A stretch of DNA of 64,000 nt, from positions 3,038,001 to 3,102,000 of the forward strand of contig NC_079242.1 of assembly GCF_028009165.1 (NCBI RefSeq), given 5' to 3'. The notes under the pieces were generated by a model. The model was not told the DNA's origin and did no database searches. It saw nothing but the letters and a program-made list of their open reading frames with translations. Source of the stretch: Akanthomyces muscarius. Taxonomy: Eukaryota; Ascomycota; Sordariomycetes; Hypocreales; Cordycipitaceae. The position numbers were made by a program, and so were the translations under genes. Within the stretch, counting starts at the first letter, position 1; each line of letters begins with the position of its first letter. Positions 1 to 10,645 of this stretch are shown one piece after another.

Positions 1-1100
1 GTCATCATGCGTAAGAAAAAACCTTGCTGAGCAAAACATGGGCTTACCAATATGTAGCGCTGCTGTGGCGCATCTCGCGCTTTTGCTTACTGCCGATGTT
101 GCTTTCCGGAAGCAGTGGAGTCCCAGCAGGGCGGATGAGTTATTGAGGGACCAGCAGGCCTTTCGTCAGCGGCTTGGGTAGCCAGATACACGCACATCTC
201 TCGCTCTTACAGGGACCGAGTCGTTGCGCGAGACGATTTGTGCTTTCCAATTTTGGTACCCCTGCAAGTTGGCATGGATTGCCGGAAAAGAACAACTCTC
301 CAGGGTCCCGTCAATAGTCCGCGGGCCTGACTGCGCAAAGCCCGAGGAGGCGGGTGCTGCATGAGGTCGACCAGCTATAGATAGTCTGGGGTATCCTCGC
401 ATGATGTTCCACCAGGACTGGGCTAGTATAACGAACAAAACCAACAATACGACTCTCTGTATTTGTTTCCGTGCGCTTTTGATTAGCCCATGTTGAAGTA
501 TTTTTCCGTTGCAAGCAGCCATCATCATCGGAACCGCCCCACTGTTCGCCAGTCCGGCGCAAGGCCCCACCAGAGCTTTTCCCATTTAGCGGCCGGCATC
601 GCCTGGAGGACCGCTGGACGAACCACTGAAAGCTGTGAAACACGAGCCGGTCGCCACTTTTATTTTTTATTTTAGTGAAGAAAGGCCCAGAGGTTAGAGG
701 CTAGCTAGAAACGCATTGGCCCAATATCAACAGGCACGCTGGGAAGGGGAAGAAAAAAAAAACGAGGCGCCCCGGCAAGCCCATTGTCTCCCGAGTCCAG
801 AGCCATCATCTGGGGAGCACCCTACTTTACTACCTTACCCTCCTCGCCGTTCATTTCCCCTCACGCCCGACATTCTTTTTCTCGTCCTTCATCACCAACC
901 GAGGGCATTGGCTGTGCCTCTTTTTTTCTTCACCAATATCGTTTGCCGTCCTGTCTCGTCCCACACGTCGATCTGCTGGGGCACGAGGCTGCACTACAAC
1001 GTCATAACACGGCAGTCGACCCGGCCCTGTCACACAAACAAACGCCCGCCGGCGATTACTTGACCACCGACCACCACCACCACCACCACCATAGCTCACA
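1..1100. other. Left-edge intergenic region and MFS promoter
   Basis: No gene could be supported here. A 139-codon minus-strand frame (166-585) has one hydrophobic stretch but no family resemblance. The last 300 bases form the pyrimidine-rich leader of the MFS gene, ending in an ACC/CAC microsatellite just before the start codon. Confidence 0.5.
1063..1091 (+). repeat. ACC/CAC trinucleotide microsatellite in 5' leader
   Basis: About eight consecutive CAC/ACC units lie some 10 bases upstream of the ATG at 1101, within the presumed 5' UTR of the MFS transporter. Such tracts vary in length between strains, and their closeness to the start could affect translation (inference). Confidence 0.8.
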
Positions 1101-3067
1101 ATGCCCATGGACGACATTGACCGCGAGCTGGTCGACGCCGAGCGCGCTGCTTCGCCCGCCAACTACCACCGCCGCACCAGCGATGAGATTGAGCGCGTCC
1201 TCTCCGCCTCGTCCGTCTCGACGGCATCGTCCGTCGGCGGCGGCCAGGGCGGCGGCCGATCGACCGTCCGCCGCCAGATGAGCCGCGTCTCGACCATCAA
1301 CGACCTCGAGCGCCATCCCACCGCCCTCAGCCGCATCCAGACGGCGCGCAGCCAGCACGCCACCACGGTCGGCATGAGCCACGGCAGCCGCACCGCCAGC
1401 CGTGCCTCGCGCAAGCCGCTGCCCGCCTTTGGCGCCGGCAAGCCGTTCCCGCCGCCGCTGCCCGACCAGGAGGAGTACGTCGTCGAGTTTGACGGCCCCA
1501 ACGACCCGCTGCATGCGCAAAACTGGCCCCTGCGCAAGAAGCTCTTGACCTCGGCCATGCTTGGGTACACTACGATGACCTCTGCATTCACGTCGTCAAT
1601 CTTCTCGGCCGGCACCCAGGTCGTCGCCAAGCAGTACGGCGTCGGCTCCGAGGTTGGCCTCCTGGGCACCACATTCTACGTCCTCGGCTTCGCCTTTGGC
1701 CCGACCATCTGGGCACCCCTCTCCGAGCTGCGCGGCCGCCGTCTTCCCATTGTCATTGCCATGTTTGGCTTCACCGTCTTCTCTATTGCGTGCGCCACCG
1801 GCGAGAACATCCAGACCATCCTCATCTGCCGCTTCTTTAGCGGCTTGTTTGGTGCCTGTCCGCTGGCCGTCGTCGCTGCCGTCTTCTCCGACATGTTTGA
1901 CAACAAATCACGAGGTATAGCCATCACCATCTTCTCCATGGCAGTCTTTACCGGCCCCATGTTTGCGCCCTTTATCGGTGGATTCATAGTCGAGTCTCAC
2001 CTGGGCTGGCGCTGGACTGAGTATCTTGCCACCATCATGGGCGGTGTCGCTTTTATTCTCGACCTATTCTTCCTCGAGGAGACCTACGCCCCCGTTGTGC
2101 TCATCGCCAAGGCTTCTGACCTGCGTCGCCGCACTAAGAACTGGGGCATCCACGCCAAGCAAGAGGAAATCGAAGTCGACCTCAAGGAACTCCTCTCCAA
2201 GAACTTGACTCGCCCTCTGCGACTGCTCTTTACCGAACCGATCATTCTGCTCCTCTCGATTTACATGAGTTTCATCTACGGTATTCTCTACCTATTCTTC
2301 TCCGCCTATCCGCTAGTCTTTGTTGGCGTCCACGGCTTCAGCCTCGGCGTGTCTGGCCTGACCTTTTTCGGCATGATTATCGGTCAGCTGTTGGCTGGTG
2401 GCACTGTCATTTTGCAACAGCCCTGGTACAACCGAAAGCTGGCGGCCAATAATGGACTTCCTATCCCCGAATGGCGACTGCCCAGTATCATGGCTGGAGG
2501 TATCGCCTTTGCGATTGGTATCTTTTGGTTTGGCTGGTAAGTAGATCTGAGGAGCACCCATATTTTGACGTGTGCAATTGCTAACTCTTGCTTAGGACGG
2601 GCTATACCAATGACATCCACTGGATTGTCCCCACGCTCAGCGGTCTCCTGACCGGTTTCGGTCTCATGTCCATTTTCCTCCAGGCTCTCAATTACCTCGT
2701 CGATGCCTATCTAATGTTTGCTGCCTCCGCCATTGCTGGCAACACGTTCCTACGATCTCTCTGCGGCGCCGGATTCCCGCTATTTGCGCGCCAGATGTTC
2801 CAGGGTCTGGGGATCCAATGGGCGGGCACCTTGCTCGGCTGCGTTGCTCTGGTACTGGCCCCGATTCCCTTTATCTTTTACAAATGGGGAGCCACCATTC
2901 GCGCCCGCAGCAAAATTGCTCCGACATTCTCTGCCCCGCCTGATATCCCTCACGACGAGGACACCGAGTCCATGCACGAGAAAGACGATGTGGTAACGGA
3001 CCCAGCCGTTATGTCAGCAGCCCCGCGAAGCGAAAATGAACAAAATGGCCAGACGCAGCAGGTTTAA
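1101..3067 (+). CDS. MFS transporter, DHA1 drug/polyamine:H+ antiporter type
   Basis: Plasma-membrane proton-driven exporter of the TPO1/FLU1-like DHA1 group. Exons 1101-2536 and 2596-3067 (59-nt intron, GTAAGT..TTAG) give 635 aa. The first ~135 residues are a hydrophilic Ser/Arg-rich cytosolic tail. The family entry motif NDPLHAQNWP then precedes TM1. Twelve hydrophobic segments follow in two blocks around a charged central loop (about residues 340-380). Motif A is present as LSELRGRRLP after TM2, and GWRWTEY marks the TM5/6 region. The C-terminal tail is acidic and soluble. It is tail to tail with the P450 (279 bp between stops), so it may export a product of the neighbouring locus, or it may be a general drug pump. 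The substrate cannot be read from sequence. Confidence 0.9.
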
Positions 3068-3345
3068 TGATGTGGGAGACGAGATGGAAAGAGAAGAAGT
3101 TTCAAAAAACGGGGATACAGTGGCCGTGCGTGTGACTTGCGGCTGTAAGCTGTGCATGTCGAGAGTTGGATACCCTGCTGTAAGTGCAATGGCAATGGCG
3201 TTTTAGGAATTGGGCTGGCATTGTTATTCATGTGTCTCTTTTTTTAATCATCTATATACATTACTACTACTCTATCATTATAATAAGAAGTCATGGCTAT
3301 CACCTGCAATTCTTGGCTACAAGTATGAACTGGTTGGTTCAAAAT

Positions 3346-5055
3346 TTATCCAGTCGCTTGTGAGTTACGGACAAGTGTTGCATGCCTGGCGCTTCTCGGG
3401 ACAATCTTGAAAGGGAAATTGACTGGGCGGCTTGTCATGGACGGCCTATGCTTGAGCTCAGCCGTCGTGGCGCGGCCCTGCTCATCCACGTCGTCTGTAA
3501 TCGTGAAGGCCGCCAGTAGCCGTGCCACGGCAATAAACAGGCTGGAGTCGGCAAAGTACCTGCCAGGGCACACCCGGCGACCGAACCCAAAGACGATGGT
3601 CCTCGGATCAGGCTCGTTGCGAGGCTCCCGGTAGCGATCCGGGTCAAACGCCTCCGGATCTGCGTAGACCTCGGGGTCGTGGCAGAACCACCATACCGCC
3701 GGAAGAAGATATGACCCTTTCGGGATGAGATACTTGTCATAGATGATGTCCTTTTGCGAGGTGTGAACGATGCCCATGGGCACGACGGGGAACCAGCGGA
3801 GCGCTTCCATCACGACGTGCGCCGTGTACGGCAAGTTGAGCTGGTCCTGGAAGGTGGGCAGTCGGTCTGGGCCGACGACGCTGTCGATTTCCCGCTGCGC
3901 CTTGAGTTGCACCTCTGGGAACATGACCATGGCGAGAATGAAGCCTTCCAGGGTCGATGTGGATGTTTCGACTCCTGCGCCGTACATGCTCGCCGCGGTC
4001 CACTTGATGTCCTCCTCGTCGATGCGATCCCGGGAGGGCTCTTCGGCAATGCTGCCGCTGCCGCCATTGTCGCCGCCGTCGTCGTTCGCGTTGTCGCCAC
4101 GGGCCAGCATGTCCAGTATGCCAGAGACGTACGACGGACGATGGGTCCCATTGCGCATCTGCTCTTGCACGAGTGCGTATGGCTTGTTGGCGACCTCCTC
4201 GCCAGTCTGCTTCCACGCCTTGGCCGTCTTTATGAAGCCGGTGCCTGGTAGCCAGCTGGGTAGGTATTTCAAAGCCGGCACGGCGTCCACGAGCCATGCC
4301 ATCGGCACGAATGCTTCCGTGGCGTTGTCAATCAAGCGCTGTATAAGCGTGACCAGAGGGTCGACCTCGGTGGAAGACTCGAGCGTGTATCCATACGTTG
4401 CGTCTAGAACGCTCGCGGCCGTGCAGCTGCATCACAGTCTGGTCAGAGGAGGGACACATTCGGGACGTGGATTCCTTTCTCTTTCGGTCACGTACCATTT
4501 TAGATGATCCATCAGCCGCTCAGGCGAGTCCAGCACCTGCTGGAGCAGCTCACCCGCATGCTGTTCATGCACATCCTTGTACCGCTCCGACGCCGCTGGC
4601 GTGCCGAGCTGCTGGTGCACAAGCTGCCGACGTCGGCGGTAGCTGCCGTCCTCGGACTTTTGCACCGGCAAGAGGTTGTCGTAGCCGCACATGTTGTGGC
4701 CAAACTCCATGTGCGGTCGCGACGCGGTGCTCTTGGAGTACTTGTCGAGAATGAACCGAGCGGCCTCTTTGCTGTGCAGGATGACAATGGTCTGACCCAT
4801 GACGGTGACGGAGCTGACCGAGCCGTAGCGCTCTTTGTGCTTGAGCCAGTGCTGGAACTCTGGCACCCCCGGCGGTGGCATGTCGAGGAGGTTGCCGATG
4901 AAGGGGAGACGCGCAGGACCGGGTGGAAGGACATGTCGTCCACCACTTTTGCCCGGGAAGAAGAGCCGGCTGGCGAGAAACAGCGCGATGAAGACGGTCG
5001 GAATAAGAATTGTAGGACTTGCCCAAAGAACACCAAGACTGGGCAGGGTGGCCAT
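3346..5055 (-). CDS. Cytochrome P450 monooxygenase, membrane anchored
   Basis: Haem-thiolate monooxygenase, ER anchored, probably tailoring a small molecule. Exons on the minus strand are 5055-4496 and 4426-3346 (69-nt intron, GTACGT..GCAG), giving 546 aa. The start is the first true ATG; an upstream GTG is in frame but is not needed. An N-terminal hydrophobic anchor (about residues 8-28) is followed by the proline hinge LPPGPARLPFIGN. The I-helix has GAGVETSTSTL, the K-helix ExxR is EALRWFP, the PERF region is FDPDRYREP and the haem loop is FGFGRRVCPG with the ligand Cys near residue 473. All catalytic landmarks are intact. It resembles the CYP64-like (O-methylsterigmatocystin oxidoreductase-type) group in layout, though the CYP family cannot be fixed. 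It lies about 4 kb from the reductase/PKS pair with two secreted-protein genes between. Confidence 0.92.
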
Positions 5056-6147
5056 CCTGATCAAGACAGCTAGGAAACGAATCACACAATGGGTTGTGGC
5101 GTGAGCATCAGGCGCTGAAGGACGAAGACGAAGTCGGGAATGCTCTGGGCGGGGATGATTTGGGCATTGTCAAACCTTTTTGGGGACCCCTGAGATAAGC
5201 GTGTGATATATTGATGCGTGTGTGGAACATTCGGCCTGTGCATATGCAGGTTGGACCAATATTGGCTGTCATCTGTGAGCTGAGCCACGACATGCAGATG
5301 CACAATCATGCATCAGCAGCCATCTACCCCGCCAAGTGTCCCCCCCAAATGACGAGACGGAATCCTGGATGGATGCCCAACCAAGCAGGTGCCCAGTCAG
5401 CAGATACTCTCGAAACGAGATGGGACCGTCGTCATGGCATCGTGGCGTCAGTGTGTGTGCGTGTGGTCGCGCGCACAGCACACCATCTGCTACGGTTGCG
5501 AGACACGGGCCGGCCCGATAGTCCCCGGGGGAGATCTTTTTAGATCACGTCATATCTATAACTGCTAAGGGGTAAAAATGTATTTGCGGTGCGACACTTT
5601 ACGCATCCCTGACGCTTTCGAGGGGGGGCTTCTGAGGTCGTCGAGACCCCCTGAGAAAAGGCCACTTGACTTACTGCCCAACAGACATACAAGACCACGG
5701 TAGAGTATACTATTTTTTTTGGAATGCTCACAATATCTACTGTGATGCCAAGATCATTCTACCAAGGTCTTTCACATTGAAATTTGAGCTGCGGATTCAT
5801 CATGACTCAGTTTGCATTATTCCGACGACTTTTCCATATAACTCCAGTACTGACATCCGCTTACATTGATGGGACTCGGTAAAAAAAAAAGTTGAAATCT
5901 CCTCTTCCTGTTCCTGCGTGCACTATTTAGACCAATTGACACACACAACGGCAATCATGATCTCCCAAGCACACGAATTGAGTTGTAATATTGCTGCCCC
6001 AGTTGCCACGTCCAAGGTCTCTCGTAGAGAGGTCTGAGGTCGGCCGGCGTTAAGCTCCTTCAGAGAAACTCCACACACCGGTCGTTGATCTCCCAATAGC
6101 AAATCCATCATTTGATCGGTGCTGTGATTTATAGACCCCTCCAATCA
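5056..6147. other. Gene-free region upstream of the P450
   Basis: No coding signal was found on either strand; the frames present are short and unlike any family. It should contain the P450 promoter (a TATA-like GATATATT, read on plus, at 5206-5213) and the 3' end of the small secreted-protein gene at 6148. Confidence 0.5.
5206..5213 (-). promoter_or_regulatory. Possible TATA box of the P450
   Basis: AATATATC on the minus strand about 150 bases upstream of the P450 ATG. It is placed by consensus only and no transcription start is known. Confidence 0.3.
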
Positions 6148-6447
6148 TCAAGCAAGAGCAACGCAGCACATTTGTCCGGAAGGACAGGCTCCGCCGTCAA
6201 CATGAACTCCGCCGGTAATGCCGTCAACATCAACGTCGACACTACCCTGACCACCGAAACAACCAGACGGCCCAGTCTGCGTAGGCTGACAATTGCCGTT
6301 AACCGTGATAGTATCGCCGGTTCCCTCGGTAGTACCAAAATCGCTCTCAGTCACGATGGTGACGGTACAAGCTGCACGCCGATCGATTGCGGCCACTGCA
6401 GCGACGACGCCGGTAAGAACGGCCAGGATAGTAATCAAGAACTTCAT
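6148..6447 (-). CDS. Small secreted cysteine-rich protein
   Basis: Single-exon gene for 99 aa. The start chosen is the ATG that begins a typical signal peptide (MKFLITILAVLTG followed by Ala-rich residues to about 20); the longer frame begins at a non-ATG codon. The mature part is Gly/Val/Asp rich and carries six cysteines, including a CPSGQMCC cluster near the C terminus, consistent with three disulfides. No recognised domain. The size, secretion signal and even cysteine count fit a fungal effector-like or cell-surface protein; function unknown. A TATA-like element lies about 75 nt upstream. It sits between the P450 and the HsbA-like gene, inside the putative metabolite locus, but nothing shows that it takes part in the pathway. 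Confidence 0.7.
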   Translation of the reverse strand: MKFLITILAVLTGVVAAVAAIDRRAACTVTIVTESDFGTTEGTGDTITVNGNCQPTQTGPSGCFGGQGSVDVDVDGITGGVHVDGGACPSGQMCCVALA

Positions 6448-7010
6448 TATGGCAATGTAATAGCCGTTCAATGGGCTGTAGTAATGTAAGATGCAACTAA
6501 TCGGACTGTAGGTGGGCCGCTATTTAAGTCGGACCAGATTAATCTGAGCGTGAGCTGGCTGGCGGGTACGCCTTGACACAATATTTAAAAGATCCGCCTC
6601 AGGTCTCAGGTCTTTGAAACATAGCGTACTCGTATACACAATTGCCGAGCCACGCCTGCCGTGTCTCGGCGTGCCAAGTTTACAGAGAACATGTACAAAT
6701 GATACTCAACCTGAGTACTTCGTGTTGTCTCATTCCTCTACCAGGTGAGATCTCGATATGACACGATCAGTATCAAGGCGTTCAAAGCGTCGTTCCACGT
6801 CAGTTCTACTGAGCCTGCTATTTTCGCGATGTAGAGCTCGAAGTCGCCTATAATCACTTCAGCGGAGACTCAGATTCGGGTCATAGTAGCCAAGTAGATA
6901 TAAAGCTCCTATTCGGAATAACATAGAGAGCTTCACGAAGTAGAACGAAACCGTATAATTGTCCGGGCGTAAAACTTCTTATTGTTTACCTACTGTCTGT
7001 ACGAACTATT
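6448..7010. other. Intergenic promoter region of the small secreted protein
   Basis: AT-rich stretch with no gene. It holds the promoter of the 6148-6447 gene (TATA-like element at 6521-6527) and the 3' end of the HsbA-like gene, both read on minus. Confidence 0.5.
6521..6527 (-). promoter_or_regulatory. TATA-like element of the small secreted protein gene
   Basis: CTTAAATAG on the minus strand, about 75 nt upstream of the ATG at 6447. Consensus match only. Confidence 0.3.
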
Positions 7011-7535
7011 CTACTCAAACGAGGCAAGCGTTTTTTTAAAAACCTCCGCGACTTGACTCTGCATTGCCTTCTCTTCAGCCTCCAAGCCAAAGGGTGCCCC
7101 CGAGACGATTTGTTTTGTCATTTTGTTGGCTGACGACTCCAGGGCTTTGAGAATGCCAAATACTATGGCTGAACCCATTGGCAGTTTAAAAAACTGGTCC
7201 TTGGCTTGTAATAGAGTCGCCGTGGCTTGCCCGAGATTCTTCAAGGCCCCTGCAGCGGCCGTGATCAACTCGCGTTCGTCGAGTATTGTCCGTTTCCCCA
7301 TATCTTGGAAGATCTGGGTAGTCTTGTCAACTTGCTTCTTAATCTTTTGTGATTTGGCCGCAATGATGATACTGCCGAGTGGTTTGCCATTCCATTTTGA
7401 GATGACCGAATCCAAGTCACCAATCATATCTTTGATATTCGTCATGGCATCAGTAGCCGCACTAGCCTCGACGGCATGGATAAGGCACGCAGCTGCACCA
7501 ATGGAGAGTGCGATTGCGCGAAAGTTGAACCGCAT
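7011..7535 (-). CDS. Hydrophobic surface-binding protein A (HsbA)-like secreted protein
   Basis: Secreted cell-wall or surface protein of 174 aa, single exon. A signal peptide covers about residues 1-26 (MRFNFRAIALSIGAAACLIH then AVEASA). The rest is predicted all-helical with many Lys/Ala/Gln residues and no cysteines, in the length and layout of the HsbA / cell-wall galactomannoprotein family. The family is known to bind hydrophobic surfaces and to help enzymes or hyphae attach to them. A TATA box lies about 130 nt upstream. It is co-oriented with the secreted Cys-rich gene 560 bp downstream. The family call rests on overall pattern rather than a strict motif. Confidence 0.72.
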   Translation of the reverse strand: MRFNFRAIALSIGAAACLIHAVEASAATDAMTNIKDMIGDLDSVISKWNGKPLGSIIIAAKSQKIKKQVDKTTQIFQDMGKRTILDERELITAAAGALKNLGQATATLLQAKDQFFKLPMGSAIVFGILKALESSANKMTKQIVSGAPFGLEAEEKAMQSQVAEVFKKTLASFE

Positions 7536-9132
7536 GATGTATGGCTTTAAACGTCAATTTCTGGTTATGACAGAAATATGAAAATAATTGAAGGTTGCAG
7601 GAGGAAAATGTGGCTTGGATTCGCAGGAAATGGGATTGACCGTAACACCAGGAGTATCTGATTGTGATATATACAGGTTGCAGTGGTACACAGGGCAGAC
7701 CCTTGTACCCTGTGTGATTTCTATGTGCACGGCGTAAATGCGGGATGTAACAACTGTGTTGCCTCGAGCATAAGACATGTCTTTGACGACTTCCAATCCG
7801 ACACGCTGATGTATTATCTGAGCCTGTGGCGGTGTACAACCATACCCTAGTCTAACGTTACGTGTGCACTACAGTGGAAAAATAAACTCGCCGATCAAAA
7901 CCAGGACCCTGTAATAGTCAGCCATCACTGCTCTAACTAGCCTTCAATTTCATATAAAAAATTTCATAGGGCAATAACCAGAGACTGAGTAATACACAGG
8001 TATTTTTCAAATAATTTATTTTGTACACATCGTCTTAAATGGCTGTTCGTAGATGCCCCAGGCGTCTGGCGACCGGCGATTCTTTTTCCTCGCCGGCTGG
8101 CATCTTTTCAAGTACACTACCATGCTGTGTTGTCCCATAATAAGTTCGGTGCTTAAGAAGAAACAGGAGGTGAGATGTGTACTGCCGAAACATTGCAATG
8201 TAGCCTGTCCCCTGTACAGCTGACATGGGATATCGAGACACGGCGTAGTAAGACACGCAGCAGCAGACGTGGCCTGGCAGATACAACTGTATCCGTATAT
8301 TTCTTCTTTATAGCCCTTGCAAGAGTTTGTGAGCTTTCTATCGTGTCCTGAAATCAACAGATTGGTGCTTTGCAATGAGACCATCTCATTCTGTCCGTTG
8401 CTTTTACCCGCAACATCCGGCTATGACCATTTCGGTCCCTATTTACATGCTGCCCGTGTTTGACATCGCCTGACCTTGAATGGTGGTGGTCCGACATTAT
8501 AGTACGTCAGAAGCGTCAATAGCGCATGGCGGGTTAGGAGGCGCTAGTAAAGCTACTCCGCTACCGGCTTGTTAGACAGTGAATAGCCTCAGGGCCACCT
8601 GCCGTAATGAACTGCAATGGTTTCATCCATTTCAGCTGGCTTCAGTTGCAAGACGATTCGACTCATTCTGGGTTAGACAACATGAACCCTCCAAATACCT
8701 CTATCATCAACCCAAGACACGGGTAGCTGGTGCGTCGCGGAGAAATCGGAAATCGCTAGTCGAATGGAACTCTCTGCATGGCCCTACTGGACCTCGCCAA
8801 GTATGTGTGCATGGGAGAAATGCCCACAAGCTCTTAGGGTTATACTACCATATTTAATCTTGAGAAGAAAATTTCTCAATATAGATGTCAGACATGCCAT
8901 GTCTCATGCGCCCTCTCGTCCCGCAACAGGCAGATTTCATCGGATGAAGATGGTAGGGTCAATGCTTCTGCTGAGACATTGTGTCTCGCAAATGGTTCTG
9001 AGCAGAGATATCTTCCTTCACAGCAGCCCGGCAACGTTATTAGATATGTATCCTACGCATCTTGGGCTCCGTACCCTATTCTAGTAAAGGCGTCACTCAA
9101 TTACATCTACCGCTACCTTCGAACCTGTCGCC
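7536..9132. other. Gene-poor interval between HsbA-like gene and reductase
   Basis: No supported gene in about 1.6 kb. A 122-codon minus frame (8016-8384) has ten cysteines but no signal peptide or family likeness. The interval holds divergent promoters: a TATA box for the HsbA-like gene and the upstream region of the reductase at 9133. Composition is visibly more AT-rich than the right-hand flank. Confidence 0.5.
7666..7674 (-). promoter_or_regulatory. TATA box of the HsbA-like gene
   Basis: GTATATATC on the minus strand about 130 nt upstream of the ATG at 7535, a good TATA consensus in a plausible place. Confidence 0.45.
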
Positions 9133-10332
9133 ATGGCTGCACCAGACACACAAAGCTACGTTGATTGGTACCGACACCAGACAGTGCTATTGACAGGTGC
9201 CACAGGTAGCCTCGGTGGTTGCTTTCTATACAAACTGGCTGTCCAGCTGCCAACAGCCAAAATTTACGTCTTGTGTCGAGGGACGGTGCATGAGGCGATG
9301 CAAAAATGGGAGCAGTATATGCCGGAACAAATTGACGAAATTCTTGATTCTGGGAAAATCCACTGCATCCAAGGCAATATGGATTATCAAGACTTTGGTC
9401 TTGATCCGCAGGACCTAGAAACTTTACGCCGTGAGGTAACAGTCGTTGTCCATGCGGCGGCGAACATTTCGCTGGCACAGAGCCTCATGGAATCCATCGA
9501 AAGCGACACTATGCCGGTCATTCGCCTGGCAAAAATTGTCGAGACATTCAGCAAGCTCAAGATATTTGTGCACATATCGTCAACTTTCGCACAAATGCAC
9601 TTGCCAAGTGGTATTGTAAAGGAAACTATAGTCAAGGTGGACGAGAATGAGCCACCTCCGCAAGAGCAGCTGAGCTCCATACTCGCGACTGGACACTCGC
9701 CTTACACCAGTCAATTCATCACACCGTATGGACATGGAAAATATCTTGCAGAGCGGCTTCTATTAGAATATCAGAGCAAGTTTCCTATTCTCATCATCCG
9801 GCCATCGGCAATATCTCCTGCGTTGCTGGATCCGTATCCTTTATACGGCCCGGACGCAGCTATACCACTGCACACCGTTCTCGCCATTACTATATCTCGA
9901 GGATTCGATTTTTGGGAGGCTCTCGACGTATTGCCACACAACTACATATTCGACGAAATACCGGTTGATGTTGTGGGCAACGTTTCTCTGCTGCACATGG
10001 CTCTAGGCACAACGGGCATTGTTCACGCAGCCGCACAGCTTCATATTCCTCTTACTGTGAGGGAGTACGCTGAAAGGGGTCGGAAGTACACATCGAAGGA
10101 AGGACTGGAACGCCTTGGTGCGAGTGGTCGTCTTGACGGCAAGCCCCGGCAGCTACCTTTTGAATTCCACAGGCTGCTAACTGAATCATGGCGCGACTGG
10201 ATTTTTGACTGCGGGCGCTCAAGGCAATTACTGGAGACAACGGGATCGATTGGGCTGGATATCCCTCATGATTTTGAGCTTCTTCTTCAAAGACGGTTTG
10301 AAAAGTTGTCTAAGACTTTGGTCGGTGTCTAG
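9133..10332 (+). CDS. Stand-alone NAD(P)-dependent thioester/fatty-acyl reductase (extended SDR)
   Basis: Single-exon gene of 399 aa belonging to the NAD-binding-4 (male-sterility / thioester-reductase) group of extended short-chain dehydrogenases. The Rossmann glycine motif TGATGSLGG is at residues 21-29. The active-site Ser is in HISSTF (about 150), and the YxxxK pair is Tyr199/Lys203 in PYGHGK. Members reduce acyl-CoA or carrier-bound thioesters to aldehydes or alcohols. No adenylation or carrier domain is attached. It ends 313 bp before the PKS start on the same strand. As that PKS lacks a release domain, acting in trans on its ACP-bound chain is the obvious hypothesis. Alternatively it reduces a free acyl-CoA or modifies the released product. 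The ATG is in a good context (GCCATGG). Confidence 0.85.
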   Translation: MAAPDTQSYVDWYRHQTVLLTGATGSLGGCFLYKLAVQLPTAKIYVLCRGTVHEAMQKWEQYMPEQIDEILDSGKIHCIQGNMDYQDFGLDPQDLETLRREVTVVVHAAANISLAQSLMESIESDTMPVIRLAKIVETFSKLKIFVHISSTFAQMHLPSGIVKETIVKVDENEPPPQEQLSSILATGHSPYTSQFITPYGHGKYLAERLLLEYQSKFPILIIRPSAISPALLDPYPLYGPDAAIPLHTVLAITISRGFDFWEALDVLPHNYIFDEIPVDVVGNVSLLHMALGTTGIVHAAAQLHIPLTVREYAERGRKYTSKEGLERLGASGRLDGKPRQLPFEFHRLLTESWRDWIFDCGRSRQLLETTGSIGLDIPHDFELLLQRRFEKLSKTLVGV

Positions 10333-10645
10333 AGACATAGTTGACGAGCGCCACGTATTGAATCATACTACTACCACCGCACGCAACATGAAACAGAGTT
10401 GAGACAAAGCCAGCTGGCATCTAATGTTGTGCACGAGCTGAAAATTAGGCACTGTAGTTGTCTCGGCTGTGGCATCGCGATATCGGCGGGGCACTGAATG
10501 ATCCTCTTTTAGCTGAGACACGGCAAGCATCGTGGCTGGCTGAGCCACAAAAGCCGATGTTCCCGTTTTCATGTATTAGCCGGTAGTTTCATTAGAGCTA
10601 GGTTCATCGCTGGATAGGCACTTCAGATCGAACAGCAGCAAATCA
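10333..10645. other. Intergenic region between reductase and PKS
   Basis: 313 bp between the reductase stop and the PKS start, both on the plus strand. It should contain the reductase 3' end and the PKS promoter. No clear TATA box or palindromic regulator site was identified. Confidence 0.5.

Noticed and set aside
166..585. 139-codon minus-strand frame with one hydrophobic segment
   Set aside because: It starts with ATG but shows no family resemblance, and overlapping frames of similar length exist. There is no signal peptide and no support from context.
5056..5085. Ten extra N-terminal residues on the P450
   Set aside because: The upstream codon is GTG; the ATG at 5055 gives a normal anchor sequence.
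8016..8384. 122-codon Cys-containing minus-strand frame
   Set aside because: Ten cysteines look effector-like, but there is no signal peptide, the codons are unbiased and the region is AT-rich spacer; no support as a gene.
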